From assembly GCA_028279185.1 (NCBI GenBank), contig JANQSS010000099.1, positions 124,001 to 188,000 of the forward strand: a DNA stretch of 64,000 bases. Direction: 5' to 3'. This document shows positions 20,053 through 31,900 of the stretch, piece after piece. The notes beneath the pieces are model-generated. The model was not told where the DNA came from and did no database searches. It saw only the letters and a list, made by a program, of their open reading frames with translations. The stretch is from Saprospiraceae bacterium. Lineage in GTDB: Bacteria; Bacteroidota; Bacteroidia; Chitinophagales; Saprospiraceae. Position numbers and translations under genes: made by a program. How positions within the stretch are numbered: position 1 is the first letter of the stretch; each line of letters starts with the position of its first letter.

Positions 20053-21294
20053 TCAATTCATTTCAATAAGTGTGTTGGTCATTAATAGCCTCGCCCCAAT
20101 CTCTGTGTTCAACACCAAGCCTGCTGCGGAAATATTCGCATTTCCAATTGTTGAATTTCGCAACTCAACATCCGCGGAAATTCCAATAATCGACATTGCG
20201 GATCCGAAGCCTAAACTATTATTATCTTCAATAAATACGTCATCAAGTACAATTTTACCTTCACTAAGTACTCCTCCTCCTTGATTGTGAACAAGTGCGC
20301 CATCTGCAAAACCATCTTTAATAGACAACCCGTGCAATTGCACTCCGCTGCTTGTTGGCGGTACGTAAACAACGTGATAAATATTATCCGAATTTGAATT
20401 TGGGTTTCCTCTGTCTCCACTCAAAATTGTCTGAAAAATAGCTGGATTTCGTGAAGCACCTCCGATACTATATCCACCAATTACGACCACGCTATCAGGA
20501 AAAACAAATGACTCCTCACGAGTAGCGGCTGCGGTAATATACTTACCTTCTGCAATTAATATTGTATCAAATTTTAGAAAGCAAGTACTGTTTAATGCAT
20601 CAGTCACTGAAAGAAAGGCATCAGCCCATGATAAGCCCGTGCCAGAACCCGTGGCACCTGCGTCAACATATATTACTTTTTGATTAGGATTTGGGCAATC
20701 CGTACATAACTGAGTAGGATCAGCAGAAAATGCAATGAACGAGGGAAATTCTGTAATAAAACCACCCCCATCCAAACTAACCGAAACGGATAAATCTGTA
20801 AAATGATCTTCGCTAATATCAATTGTTTCATTTACAGGAATTTCAAGGCAGATTTGATGTAAGAAAACGGGAACGCCGACTACAACGTCGTTAGCAGGCG
20901 CGCTACCAGAATTTCCAGAGCTATTAAATAACACCATTGAGGAGCCGCTACAGTCGTCGACCAGATTACTATTGTCTGTCATGACACATGTAGTATTGGA
21001 AATAATTGGATTTCCATTGGAATTACAAGTAGCGAAGAAGCCGGTAGTATAACTAGTTGCGACTCCAGAGACAGTCGGTGTGTAGCGCAATCCAAAGCAA
21101 TACGTATTGGCATCGCAATCCGTATCCACTGTACATCCAATAACAGATGTAGAATCCGTTGGAATGAAAACCCATTCCATTGTTTGGGCATTTGATTCAC
21201 CTTTTTGAATCACTAAAAATAAGATGAGAAAAATAATGAAAATACTCTCCTTCGCATATTGTATTATCAATTTATTATTCAATAAGCTGTGCAT
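20053..21294 (-). CDS. Secreted protein: seven-Cys shared domain plus short beta-helix-like region
   Basis: The 413-residue product has a signal peptide (hydrophobic core 18-30, cleavage near NAQT 38). Residues about 39-190 are the cysteine-rich domain shared with the next three genes upstream (Cys 54, 60, 66, 90, 103, 115, 149). From about residue 205 it has the opening of a parallel beta-helix surface protein (KVIYVDAGATGSGTGLSWAD, TILIAEGKY, VVVIGGYS, ISGDRGN-type turn). Such helices usually run for hundreds of residues and end in a sorting domain. Here the chain stops after about 180 residues (LLMTNTLIEMN) with no T9SS signal, and the frame beyond the TGA closes quickly. It may therefore be a truncated gene, although a good terminator follows. 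Confidence 0.75.
   Translation of the reverse strand: MHSLLNNKLIIQYAKESIFIIFLILFLVIQKGESNAQTMEWVFIPTDSTSVIGCTVDTDCDANTYCFGLRYTPTVSGVATSYTTGFFATCNSNGNPIISNTTCVMTDNSNLVDDCSGSSMVLFNSSGNSGSAPANDVVVGVPVFLHQICLEIPVNETIDISEDHFTDLSVSVSLDGGGFITEFPSFIAFSADPTQLCTDCPNPNQKVIYVDAGATGSGTGLSWADAFLSVTDALNSTCFLKFDTILIAEGKYITAAATREESFVFPDSVVVIGGYSIGGASRNPAIFQTILSGDRGNPNSNSDNIYHVVYVPPTSSGVQLHGLSIKDGFADGALVHNQGGGVLSEGKIVLDDVFIEDNNSLGFGSAMSIIGISADVELRNSTIGNANISAAGLVLNTEIGARLLMTNTLIEMN
20725..21180 (-). other. Seven-Cys shared domain, copy in the 413-residue protein
   Basis: Residues about 39-190. It starts MEWVF and contains YTPTVSGVATSYTTGFF, a second Cys motif SNTTCVMTDNS, SSGNSGS and VPVFLHQICLEIP. Cys spacings are 6, 6, 24, 13, 12 and 34 residues, identical to those of the 358-residue neighbour. 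Boundaries are approximate. Confidence 0.75.
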
Positions 21295-21330
21295 AATGGA
21301 TATATGTAATTAGTTATTGACTATTTTCTA

Positions 21331-21882
21331 CTATTTAATTTTTGAACCCACTGAGGTGATTTGCGGTGCAATATTCTGATTGCTAAAAGACGGCCTCTCA
21401 AATATGTAATTGCCATCGTTCCTTGAAATCAAACTCACGGTTAACCCGGTAATTTCGTCTGTGGATATTTCAAGCTGGTTACCAGGAGTTAACTCAAAGC
21501 AGACCATATGGAGTAGCACTGGTATATTTTGGATAATTTCTACGGCGCCAGAATTTCCAGAGCAGTTCATCAGTATTTTGGAAGCCTCATCACAACCATT
21601 TATTTCTGTACTATTATCAGAGATCAGGCACGACGAATTGGACAGAATCGGATTCTCCCCATCAATACAATTGATAAAAAAACCAGTCGTATAATTTGCA
21701 AGCTGCCCTGACTCTGCGGCTGTATATCGTAACGCATAACATAACATATTGGCCTCCGCATCGGTATTATTATCGCAGTTTTCATAGGAAGAATCAGGAT
21801 GCATGAAAGTCCATTCCATTTGCTGAGCATACAACGCCAATGACGAAAATAACAATGCAATAAAAGTTAGGTATCGGATCAT
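21331..21882 (-). CDS. Small secreted protein made of one seven-Cys-type shared domain
   Basis: The 183-residue product has a signal peptide (FIALLFSSLALYAQ, cleavage near residue 20). Essentially one domain follows (about residues 22-168), homologous to those of its three neighbours: MEWTF, YTTGFFINC, LSNSSCLISDNS, NCSGNSG, IPVLLHMVCFEL. The second cysteine of the set is missing (Ala in its place), and the spacing before the last cysteine is 31 rather than 34. There is no C-terminal sorting domain. Its ATG overlaps the stop of the 358-residue gene by four bases (ATGA), which indicates translational coupling and one operon. Function unknown. Confidence 0.8.
   Translation of the reverse strand: MIRYLTFIALLFSSLALYAQQMEWTFMHPDSSYENCDNNTDAEANMLCYALRYTAAESGQLANYTTGFFINCIDGENPILSNSSCLISDNSTEINGCDEASKILMNCSGNSGAVEIIQNIPVLLHMVCFELTPGNQLEISTDEITGLTVSLISRNDGNYIFERPSFSNQNIAPQITSVGSKIK
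21379..21819 (-). other. Seven-Cys shared domain, copy in the 183-residue protein
   Basis: Residues about 22-168 with Cys 36, 48, 72, 85, 97, 128 (plus an extra Cys 107). The position equivalent to the second conserved Cys is not cysteine. The motif order matches the other three copies. Confidence 0.75.
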
Positions 21883-22955
21883 CTTGCATCAGATTTTAAA
21901 ACAACAAATTTTAACGCGCGAATTCCATCCGTACAATTTAATCGTATTGTGTATAATCCTGTCTGATATGTTCTAACGTCAATTTGAATTTCACTTGACA
22001 TGGCAGGCAAAGACTGTCGCGTCACTACATTTCCTTTCATATCTAAAATTGAAATTACTTGCAGTGGAGTAATTGAATTGACATATAAAAAATCAGAAGT
22101 TGGATTGGGATATAGTCGTATGTCATCCAATTCATTGCCCAAGGCTACGCGTACCATATTTGATTTAATGCGCCGACTTTTTTGATCGACATATTCTACT
22201 TTATAGAAGTATATTCCTTGTTCAACTTGTTTATCAAAGTACATTAATTCAACCTGTCCCTCATTTTCGAACGCCCCTATTTCCTCAAAATCAATACTAT
22301 TCGTAGAACGGTAAATTTTATATACGCCTTCTGCAAATTCCCCTACACCATCCCAATATATTCGCGTTAAGTATTCATCGTATTTTGCAACATCAAGGTC
22401 AATTACCTCATCAATTTGTTCGTCCAGGCAATCTTTTATCCATTTAACAATATATTCTTCACATTTTGGAAAATCCGTAGTAGATCGATTCCCGGACCCA
22501 CTTATGCTGATAGTCGCTCCTGTCGTTTCATCAAGTGACATCTTTATTGGAGCATGAGGAGGAACTTGAAAACATACTTGGTGTAAAATAGTCGGCACAC
22601 CAGCTTCTACAGCACTTAGTTGAGAGGAGCCCGAATGACCGGAGCAATTAATCAACACCTTGTTTTCGCTTTCACAATAAACTCTTGATTCACTATTGTC
22701 CGGAAGAAGGCAAGATTGATTGTAGACAACCCTGCTGACTCCATCTAGGCAGTCCGCAAAGTATCCCGTTGTATAGCTTGTAATTATTCCAGTTTTTTCC
22801 GGCGTATATAATAAATTAAAGCAGACAATATTTTCTTCACAAGAAGACAAATTAGCACAAGTAGGATTATTTACGTCATCGTAAGGAACCCAAGTCAATC
22901 CTTGAGAAAATGTTATCAGCGGTAGAATGGATAAAATTATTATTAGATATTTCAT
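21879..22955 (-). CDS. T9SS-exported protein with seven-Cys shared domain and type A sorting signal
   Basis: The 358-residue product has a signal peptide (MKYLIIILSILPLITFSQ). The shared cysteine-rich domain covers residues about 20-168 (Cys 33, 39, 45, 69, 82, 94, 128). A fibronectin-type-III-like segment follows at about 190-270 (YLTRIYWDGVGEFAEGVYKIYRS, IYFYKVEYVDQKSRRIKSN). The last 80 residues are a classic Por/type IX secretion C-terminal signal beginning LYPNPTSDFLYV and ending with GLYTIRLNCTDG and a K-rich end. The protein is thus predicted to cross the outer membrane through T9SS and be anchored or released there. It is coupled to the 183-residue gene by an ATGA overlap and lies 37 bases after the giant gene. 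Confidence 0.88.
   Translation of the reverse strand: MKYLIIILSILPLITFSQGLTWVPYDDVNNPTCANLSSCEENIVCFNLLYTPEKTGIITSYTTGYFADCLDGVSRVVYNQSCLLPDNSESRVYCESENKVLINCSGHSGSSQLSAVEAGVPTILHQVCFQVPPHAPIKMSLDETTGATISISGSGNRSTTDFPKCEEYIVKWIKDCLDEQIDEVIDLDVAKYDEYLTRIYWDGVGEFAEGVYKIYRSTNSIDFEEIGAFENEGQVELMYFDKQVEQGIYFYKVEYVDQKSRRIKSNMVRVALGNELDDIRLYPNPTSDFLYVNSITPLQVISILDMKGNVVTRQSLPAMSSEIQIDVRTYQTGLYTIRLNCTDGIRALKFVVLKSDAR
22446..22898 (-). other. Seven-Cys shared domain, copy in the 358-residue protein
   Basis: Residues about 20-170. All seven cysteines are offset by exactly 21 residues from those of the 413-residue protein, so there is no insertion or deletion between the first and last cysteine in this pair. 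An extra Cys 104 is present. Confidence 0.78.
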
Positions 22956-22992
22956 AATTATCTCTTTTTAAAATTAATTGTCTAATCTGAAA

Positions 22993-25900
22993 TTAATCGA
23001 GCAGTACACCAGTTGTTGTATTTTGATTTGTTTTCCAGATAGTTTCATCCTGCGAATTCGTCGAAACGTTCAAGTTTAAATCTCCAGGCAAATAGCCCAA
23101 TTGATTTTGCAATTGTTTCCAAATAGTTCGGTCGACCGAATTCACTACGTTGGCTGAATTTGATTGCTCGGCATTTGCGCTGAACATGGCCCATACACCG
23201 GGCTCCACTTCTTTTTGCCCGGATCTGAAAACAGGAGCATAGGAATTCTGCAATGTGAAATCCATAACGAGGTGCGTCCCATCATTGGATACCGCCGCTG
23301 TATCAAGCACAGGTAGATGATTTCGATGTTGAACCACGATGTAGTAGTCATTCGACGCACTGAATGTCGGTGTTGGCGTGCAAACTTCTGGGAATGACAC
23401 CTGTCCATCACTTCGAATCCATCCTGCACATTCATATATTTCATCGGCAGGTGTAATACCATTTTCACGAATACTCACCAGAACCCAGTCCACGACTGTG
23501 TTCGGATATTCAATCACAACACCGGGTGCAGATGGTGAAGTGGCATCTCCAAATTGATCACCTAAATTACCCGTAAAATTCCATGGTGCACCCTGATAAG
23601 GTTGACCAAATGGCGTATGGCTTGCTGACAACCTTACGGATAAATTATTGGATGAATCTTTATTCATCCCTGGCAGAAGATGATCATCATTTAATGTCGT
23701 TGCCATATTATCAGTTGCTGTGGAGTACGGCCCTTCTAAGAAGATTCGAAGCTGCATGAGTGCACAATCCAAATTGTACGTGTACGTCCAATCGATCGAT
23801 GACCCCGCACAATCGGTGTATGTATAGGTATACGTAATCGTCCCATCGCAATTTCCAGTTACATGTGTCCCACCGATGACCAGTCCAGTGGGCGTAAGCG
23901 TATTGCCACATGCATCCTGGATGACTGGCAGTACTTCAGGAGGCATCGTATCCAAAAGCGACTGAATCGTAACCGATGTAGATACCGGCCCACCAACTTC
24001 GGCCGGAGGAACATTGTTGGTAACCACCGTTGTGTAAGTCACTGCGGAAACATTACCGCAAGCATCTGTACCTGTCACAGTGATGGTTGTTGGACAATTA
24101 TTTGCATTACTTGCGGAAAGAGAGACGCTGGAGCAATTGTCAGCAGACGTCGTTGCCACTATTGCCGCGGCTTCAGCTTGCGCCATGGTGGCGTAACAAG
24201 GATCAATCGCTCCTGCGGTTAGTGTTGGATTGGTCATGTCATCAACATTGATCGTCTGATTTGCCGTGCTGGCATTGCCGCAGTCATCCGTAACTGTATA
24301 AGTACGTGTAATGACAATGGGGCATGTTCCAGTAGCATTGTCAGAGCTAGACACGGTCAAACTTCCATCCGCCGTACAGGCATCTGATATTGACAATCCA
24401 GCTGCTTCTAGCTGAGCAACAGTTGTGTGCGCTGCTGACGCATCACCTGTTGCGCATCCTTCTTCATTCAATGTCGAAAGAGATCCTGAGATAGCCGGTG
24501 CCGTGTTATCATCCACATTAATCGTTTGCGTAGCAGTATTCGAATTACCACATTCATCGGTAATCGTATATGTGCGCGTAATTAGGATAGGGCATGTACC
24601 TGTGACATTGTCGCTACTCGATACCGTCAAACTTCCATCTGCTGAGCAGGCATCAGCTATTGATAACCCAGCTACTTCCAATTGCGTCACCGTCGTATGT
24701 GGTGCTGATGCATCTCCTGCTACACAGCCCTCTTCATTCAATGTAGCAAGAGAACCTGTGATGGTTGGTGCCGTACTATCATCAACATTTATCGTCTGCG
24801 TAGCTGTGCTGGCATTGCTGCATGCGTCTGTGATCGTGTACGTGCGCGTAATGACTACAGGGCATGTACCTGTGGCATTGTCGCTACTCGATACCGTCAA
24901 ACTTTCATCTGCCGTGCAGGCATCTGATATCAACAAGCCGGCTGCTTCAAGCTGTGCAACTGTTGTATGGGCTGCAGATGCATCTCCTGCAACGCAACCC
25001 TCTTCATTCAACGTGGAAAGAGAACCTGTGATGACCGGTGCCGTATTATCATCAACATTGATCGTCTGTGTAGCCGTACTTGCATTTCCGCATGCATCTG
25101 TGATTGTATATGTCCGCGTTATGACTATCGGGCATGTACCCGTGGCATTATCGCTGCTCGATACGCTTAAACTTCCATCCACCGTGCAAGCATCAAAAAT
25201 TGATAAGCCAGCTGCTTCCAATTGTGCAACAGTTGTATGTGCTGTTGATGCATCTCCTGCCACACAGCCTTCTTCATTCAACGTCGAAAGCGATCCTGTG
25301 ATGGCTGGTGATGTATTGTCATCAACATTGATCGTCTGTGTTGCTGTACTAACATTGCCGCAAGCATCCGTAATGGTGTAGGTCCGCGTGATGACGATTG
25401 GGCACGTACCCGTGGCATTGTCACTACTCGAAACGCCTAAACTTCCATCTGCCGTACAGGCATCTGATATTGACAAGCCTGCTGCTTCCATTTGTGCAAC
25501 GGTTGTATGTGCTGCTGATGCATCTCCTGCCACACAGCCCTCTTCATTCAATGTAGAAAGTGATCCAGTGATGGTTGGTGCTGTATTGTCATCAACATTG
25601 ATCGTCTGTGTTGCTGTACTAATATTGCCGCAAGCATCTGTAATGGTGTAGGTCCGCGTGATGACAATTGGGCACGTACCCGTGGCATTGTCACTACTCG
25701 AAACGCCTAAACTTCCATCTGCCGTACAGGCATCCGATATTGACAAGCCGGCCGACTCCAATTGTGCCACCGTCGTATGTGGTGCTGATGCATCTCCTGC
25801 CACACAGCCCTCTTCATTCAACGTCGAAAGCGATCCTGTGATGGCTGGTGCTGTATTGTCATCAACATTGATCGTCTGTGTTGCTGTACTAACATTGCCG

Positions 25901-28900
25901 CAAGCATCTGTAATGGTATAGATCCGCGTGATGACGATTGGGCATGTACCCGTGGCATTGTCACTACTCGAAACGCCTAAACTTCCATCTGCCGTACAGG
26001 CATCTGATATTGACAACCCGGCTGCTTCCAATTGTGCAATGGTTGTATGTGCTGCTGTTGCATCTCCTGCCACACAGCCCTCTTCATTCAACGTGGAAAG
26101 CGATCCTGTGATGGCTGGTGCTGTATTGTCATCAACATTGATCGTTTGTGTCGCCGTACTCGCATTACCACAAGCGTCCGTAATCGTATATGTCCGGATT
26201 ATCACTACCGGACATGTACCGGTGACATTGTCGCCACTCGACACTATCAAACTTCCATCTGCCGTGCAGGCATCTGATATCGACAAGCCGGCTGCTTCAA
26301 GCTGAGCAACGGTGGTGTGTGCTGCGGACACATCACCTGCAACGCATCCTTCTTCATTCAATGTCGAAAGACTTCCGGTAATGGCCGGTGCTGTATTATC
26401 GTCTACATTGATCGTCTGTGTAGTTGTACTCTGCAAGCCGCATTCATCTGCAATGGTATACGTCCGTGTTATGATTACAGGGCAAGTACCTGTGGAATTG
26501 TCACTACTTGTCACAATTAAATTTTCATTAGACGTACAAGCATCTGATATCGACAAGCCAGCTGCTTCGAGTTGTGCGACAGACGTATGTGCTGCCGGTG
26601 CATCAGCTGCTGTGCATCCTTCTGTATTCAATGCTGAAAGGCTTCCCAAGATAACTGGGGCCTTGTTTCCTTCAAGGTTGGTAGTCGAGTAGGTTGGAAA
26701 TTCTGTTGTTGACCCGCCCGCCGGAAGATCTATACTAGCTGATAGATCCGTAACCGCATCTTCGACTAATGTTACAGTCTGGCCTGCCGGTATTGTCAGA
26801 CAAAGTTGATGAATTATAACGGGTACGCCAGCGACTACCGAAAGTGATCCACCATTACCAGAACTATTGATTAATGTCTGAGAAACAGAGGCACATCCAT
26901 CTATGTCAGAACTATTATCTGTCATAACACAAGATGAGTTAGAAACTACGGGTGAGGCGTCCAAAACACAGTCTGACAAAAACCCGGTTGTGTATGCAGC
27001 CAATGTTCCTGTAGTGGCAGGAGTGAATTCGAGTCCGAAACACAACGTGTTAGTGCAACAATCAGTCGTACTCGTACATGAACCGTTCGTCGAGGAAGCT
27101 GATTGCAATACCCAACGCATGGTTGATTCTTCGTCAATAGCATTGTCGCAATCGTCGTCAATAGAATTTCCGAGCACTTCAATAGCGCCGGGATTAACCG
27201 AATTCATTGTGTCGTCACAATCGGTACTGTCTGCTACGTAGTTGGCCGGTTGAGAGCAAGATTCTGTGGTATTATTTGGATCGCCATAGCCGTCGTTATC
27301 CGTATCGGCATACCAGGTAGTGGTTGTACCGGGGTTAGAAACCCAATTTGATGACGTACCATTTAACGCAAAATTAGATAGCGTCCCATCATGGTTATTC
27401 GATGTTTGATCGGCTACAGCAATTACTCCAGTATTGTCCATATCCGGAGTTGCATTCATGCTATTGAAATTATAATTTGCCACTAAACCTGGAACTGATC
27501 CCGGCAAGTTTACATCATGAATTTCATCAATTTCAGCAGGGTCCAATGCCACATCCCAAATGCGAAGGTTATCGATATCACCATTGAAGTGCGCATTACA
27601 AGGATTGTTTCCAATGCCAATCGCGGCACCATTATTAATATCTGTGTTCATTGTTCCTGTACCATCAAGTTGCCCGTCGATATAAATAGACAAGCTCCCA
27701 TTTGATCGGGTGATTGCCAAATGGTGCCAAGCGTTATCATTCACGACCGCATTACCGTTAATCACTGATCCATTTCCGCAAGAGCCATCCTCGTAGGCTT
27801 CCCAACGAATTTTACCGTCTGAAATGATTTGAATATTCCACAAGTTATCGCATCCACAGGTCGGTCTTTTTGAAAGTAGGAATATGTTAGACGCAGTCGT
27901 TTTGAATCGCATATCAATAGAAAAGTCAGCTGTGCCAAAGTTTCCCAGCGACGTGGTGAAATTTAATTGATCATCAGAACCATCAAAATTAAGAGCCATC
28001 GCATTTTCATCAGCAGTGCCATCGCAATTTTCATCTACTCCGTTACCACAAATGTCAATAGCTGCCGGATGCACTGCATTACTGTTGTCCTGGCAGTCCA
28101 GATTTAGTGATGACGTGGCATCAGTACTTCCGCAGGTCCAGATGGTAGCACCAGCATATCCGTCCATGTCCTGATCGATATATCGTGTTTCAATGCTTCT
28201 GCCTAAGATCCAATTGGATGCTGATCCTGAATTTGCAAAATTGTTAAGCGTCCCATGATTTGCTCCAGCATGTGCGTCAAGTAGAGGCAGTTGTCCATTA
28301 GTCATAGCCGGTTTGCCTTGATCGAATCTATAATATCGAACCAAGTTGGTTTCATCACCATCCAGACGAGCGTCCATTCGCTGGATGATTTGTGCTTGTG
28401 TGAGGGCCGAGTCCCAATACCGGACGTCATCAAAAGCTCCATGGAATGGGTTGTTGCCATTCACGTCAGCGCCGAAAGCGCAAGCTGTAGCGGTTACCAC
28501 AGTGGAGAAAGGAAATGTTCTATGAACGACTCCATCGATATAGAGCACCACATTATTCCCGCTATAGCCATTATGTGTTACGGCGATATGATGCCATTGA
28601 TCATCTCGAAGATCCTGGCCACCATGGTTAAAACCTCCTCCGTTTTCGCGATAGGTCAAGACACCACCAGTGATAAGTCGCAAGTCTGCCCGATTAGTGC
28701 CATTCCATTCATTGATAATTTGGAAATCAGGACTTCCTGAAGCTACTTTTATCCAGGCTTCAAACGTAAAGGCTGAGGTGTGCGCTACTGCAGGTATAGA
28801 CACGTAGTCACTTGCGCCCGTCATATCGAGCGCACGATTTACCTCCAGATCCATGTTTCCATCGCAATCATCATCTATAGAATTTCCGCAAATTTCAAAG

Positions 28901-31900
28901 ACGCCTGGATTTACGTTGGCATCCATGTCATTGCAATCGACGTTATTATCAACAAAGTTTGACATCGATCCGCATGTCCAAACTGTTGAATTTCCATATC
29001 CGTCAGAATCAACGTCGTGGTAAAGAGTTGGGTATGCTCGACTTGCAACCCAGTTGGAGTTTGCACCATTTAATGTGAATCCGACTAAATTTCCTTGAGC
29101 GCCTGAAGATGTTTTATCAATCGCCGTATTTATCAGTTCATTGTTGCCACTGACGATTCCTTGATCAAGCGGAAAATAGCGCACTAAGTTTGCTTCGTTT
29201 CCATCGAGTCGAACGTTCATGCGACTGCGAATTTGCTCTTCTGTGAGTGCTATTTCCCATATACGTACTTCATCGACGACGCCATTGAAAGATTGAAACC
29301 CGCTGCTAAATCCACCTATAGTCAATCTATCAGTTGTCAATGTTTTCGAAATAGAAACATTTAAGCGTCTGATCCCATCTACGTATGATTGCATAGAGGT
29401 CGGTGTGCGAACGATTGCCACATGATGCCATTGATCGTCCACGATAGAAGGGCCACCGTGCCATCCACTCCAAACACCATCACTTTCGCCATACGCTAGA
29501 AGTCCGGCACCTGATATATACATTTGTCCGGTATGTGGCCCTTGCCAGTTCATGATTTGTGTACCTGCGGTAGAGGTTTTAATCCAAGCTTCTAATGTAA
29601 ACGTCGTTTGATGTGGCCAAAAGGGCTCAACTGTCACTCTGTCATCAGTGCCATCAAAATCCAGTGCTTTGTTGATTTCTATATCGGTATTGCCATCACA
29701 ATCGTCGTCTTCGGAATTACCGCATACTTCTGAGGCCAACGGGTTGATGGCACTGTTTGTATCGTCGCAATCGAGATTGTTATGAGCAAAATTACTCGTT
29801 GCGCACAGGTTAGTTATCGGAGTGGCCGGGTCACCGAAATTGTCCATATCAGTATCCGCATAGACTGTAATATTCAAACCGGAAGTAATATTAGAAGCCG
29901 ATCCATTGAGCGTAAAGCCTTCCAGGCTATGTGCATGATTAAAGGTACTATGATCATTGAAACTCGTGAGCGCTGTGTTGTCGCCGTTTGAAGTACCTTG
30001 ATCGATCGGTATGTAACTCACGAGATTTTCATCGCGGCAGGAATTTACACATCGCATATCCGTGTCTACCTGGGTGACCGACCTGGCTGTATTCCAAATT
30101 TTTATTTCATCAAGCGTACCGCCGAAATACTGGCTGAGTGATTCTCCAATGCGCAAACTACCCACTCCATTGTAATTGCCAGTGGCGCGATCGCTGGCAA
30201 CCAAGACCCCATCCCGATAAATAAAGCGATTATGCGCCGGAGCTACGATGCTGTGATCATAAACACAGGCCCAATGATGCCAATCTGTATCGGTATATGT
30301 AGCCGTGGTGCTTAAGTCATTTCCATAAAATGCAAAAGTGAATGTATTGTCGGATCGAAAGCCTATGGTCAGCCCCATATTTGTACTTGCCCACCCTTGA
30401 CCTATTATGTAATCCGCCGACCCGATCGCATCGCGCTTGACCCAAAATTCAGTTGTGAACGAGGTTGCGCGCAAATCAATTGACCCATTGCTAATAACAA
30501 TTCGATCATCTGATCCATCGAAATGTATTCCTTGGCCCGTGTTGATAGTGGGATCTGTGTATAAATTTACATGAAAGATTTGGCTTAAATAGCCATCACA
30601 TACGTTCGCACCATCCGCATACTGCGCTCGATATTCCCCGGACATTGTAGCATTCAGCGCAGTGCCCGTCTCACCGGCTAGTTCGCTGCCATCCTTAAAC
30701 CACTTGATCGAATATCCAGTGGGTGTGCTCGATGAAATGGTCAATGTAGCCGTCGTTTCACATACCTGACTTGAAATTGTTGGTGCTTGAGGAGGATCAC
30801 AAGGCATTACCGAATTGGCGTACGTATCACCCTCCCATGGCCCTCTACCCCATGTTGAAATTCGCAATTTATTTATGTGGGGCAAGACTTCGATAGCGCG
30901 AATGCGAACATGAGGCAATCCTTGATTGTGCAGTACCCAGTCAGGTAATGTGTTGTCTTTGTAATAAATCAAACCGCGTTCACCCGCCACATAAAGAGCG
31001 TCATTGGCCCCTTCCTGGTAAGCGATACTTGACTCATTGATACCGACTGGTATTGTACCCGATATATTGGTCCATGTCATACCGCCGTCAGTCGTTTGCA
31101 TGACTACATTGCTACGGCAGACCCAAAATCGGTCGGCGTCATTAGGATCGAATACCAGACACTGCCGGGTCGTTAGATAAATTCCAGGGTAAGTCAAGGT
31201 CGTCCAGGTCTGCCCTTCATCCGTACTCTTTAATAAATCTGCACCGTAGGCGGTAATAATGGTATTTGGGTCAGACGGCGCTATATAAAAAAATCGAAGA
31301 GCTGTGCTGCCGTTTCCAATATTTCCGTTTGTAAGATTGGTCCAGGATTGTCCTTGGTCGGTGGACTTAAAAATATCAAAGTATAAGGTATAAATGGTGT
31401 TCTTGTCAGTTGGATGCAATACCATTTTATGATGAAATGTAGCCACGCCACCACCTACGCTTTGATTCATAATTTGAATGGATACGTCGCTTTGATTTTC
31501 ATCGTTGTGAATAATTTTATTGATACTGATTCCTTGTTGGATCGTCGTATAATACAACTCTTCATTCGTTGGATCCATTTGGGTAAATTCACCATCTCCT
31601 CCTATTGGTCTTGTCCATGTACCATTCATATCCGTATGAATTCCAGCATCTTGTAGGCCGAACGTTTTACGCGTACCTGTTTTATTAGATGAAAGATGAT
31701 TTAATTGGGTGACGGGCAGATTTTCGATAGTTGTCCAGGTGGCCCCATCGTCTCTACTAAATCCAAGACCACCGTCATCGGCGATCCAAAATTTGTTGTT
31801 TGCCGTAGTTTGAATCTTAAAATCGTGTACATCGGCGTGTAATGACGGGATTCGATTGAAAGTGGTGCCGCCATCGAATGATTGGAAATTGAATACACAT

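Noticed and set aside
24232-26661. Regularly spaced repeats considered as a CRISPR array
   Set aside because: The units are 270 bp, wholly coding, and have no spacer/short-repeat alternation. No cas genes are present in the window.
24425-26692. Long plus-strand open frames with repeated MMTIGHVPVALSLLET-type sequence
   Set aside because: They are antisense to the 270-bp coding repeats. The repeat unit is a multiple of three, so an open antisense frame recurs. The minus-strand frame has a signal peptide, recognisable domains and full continuity.
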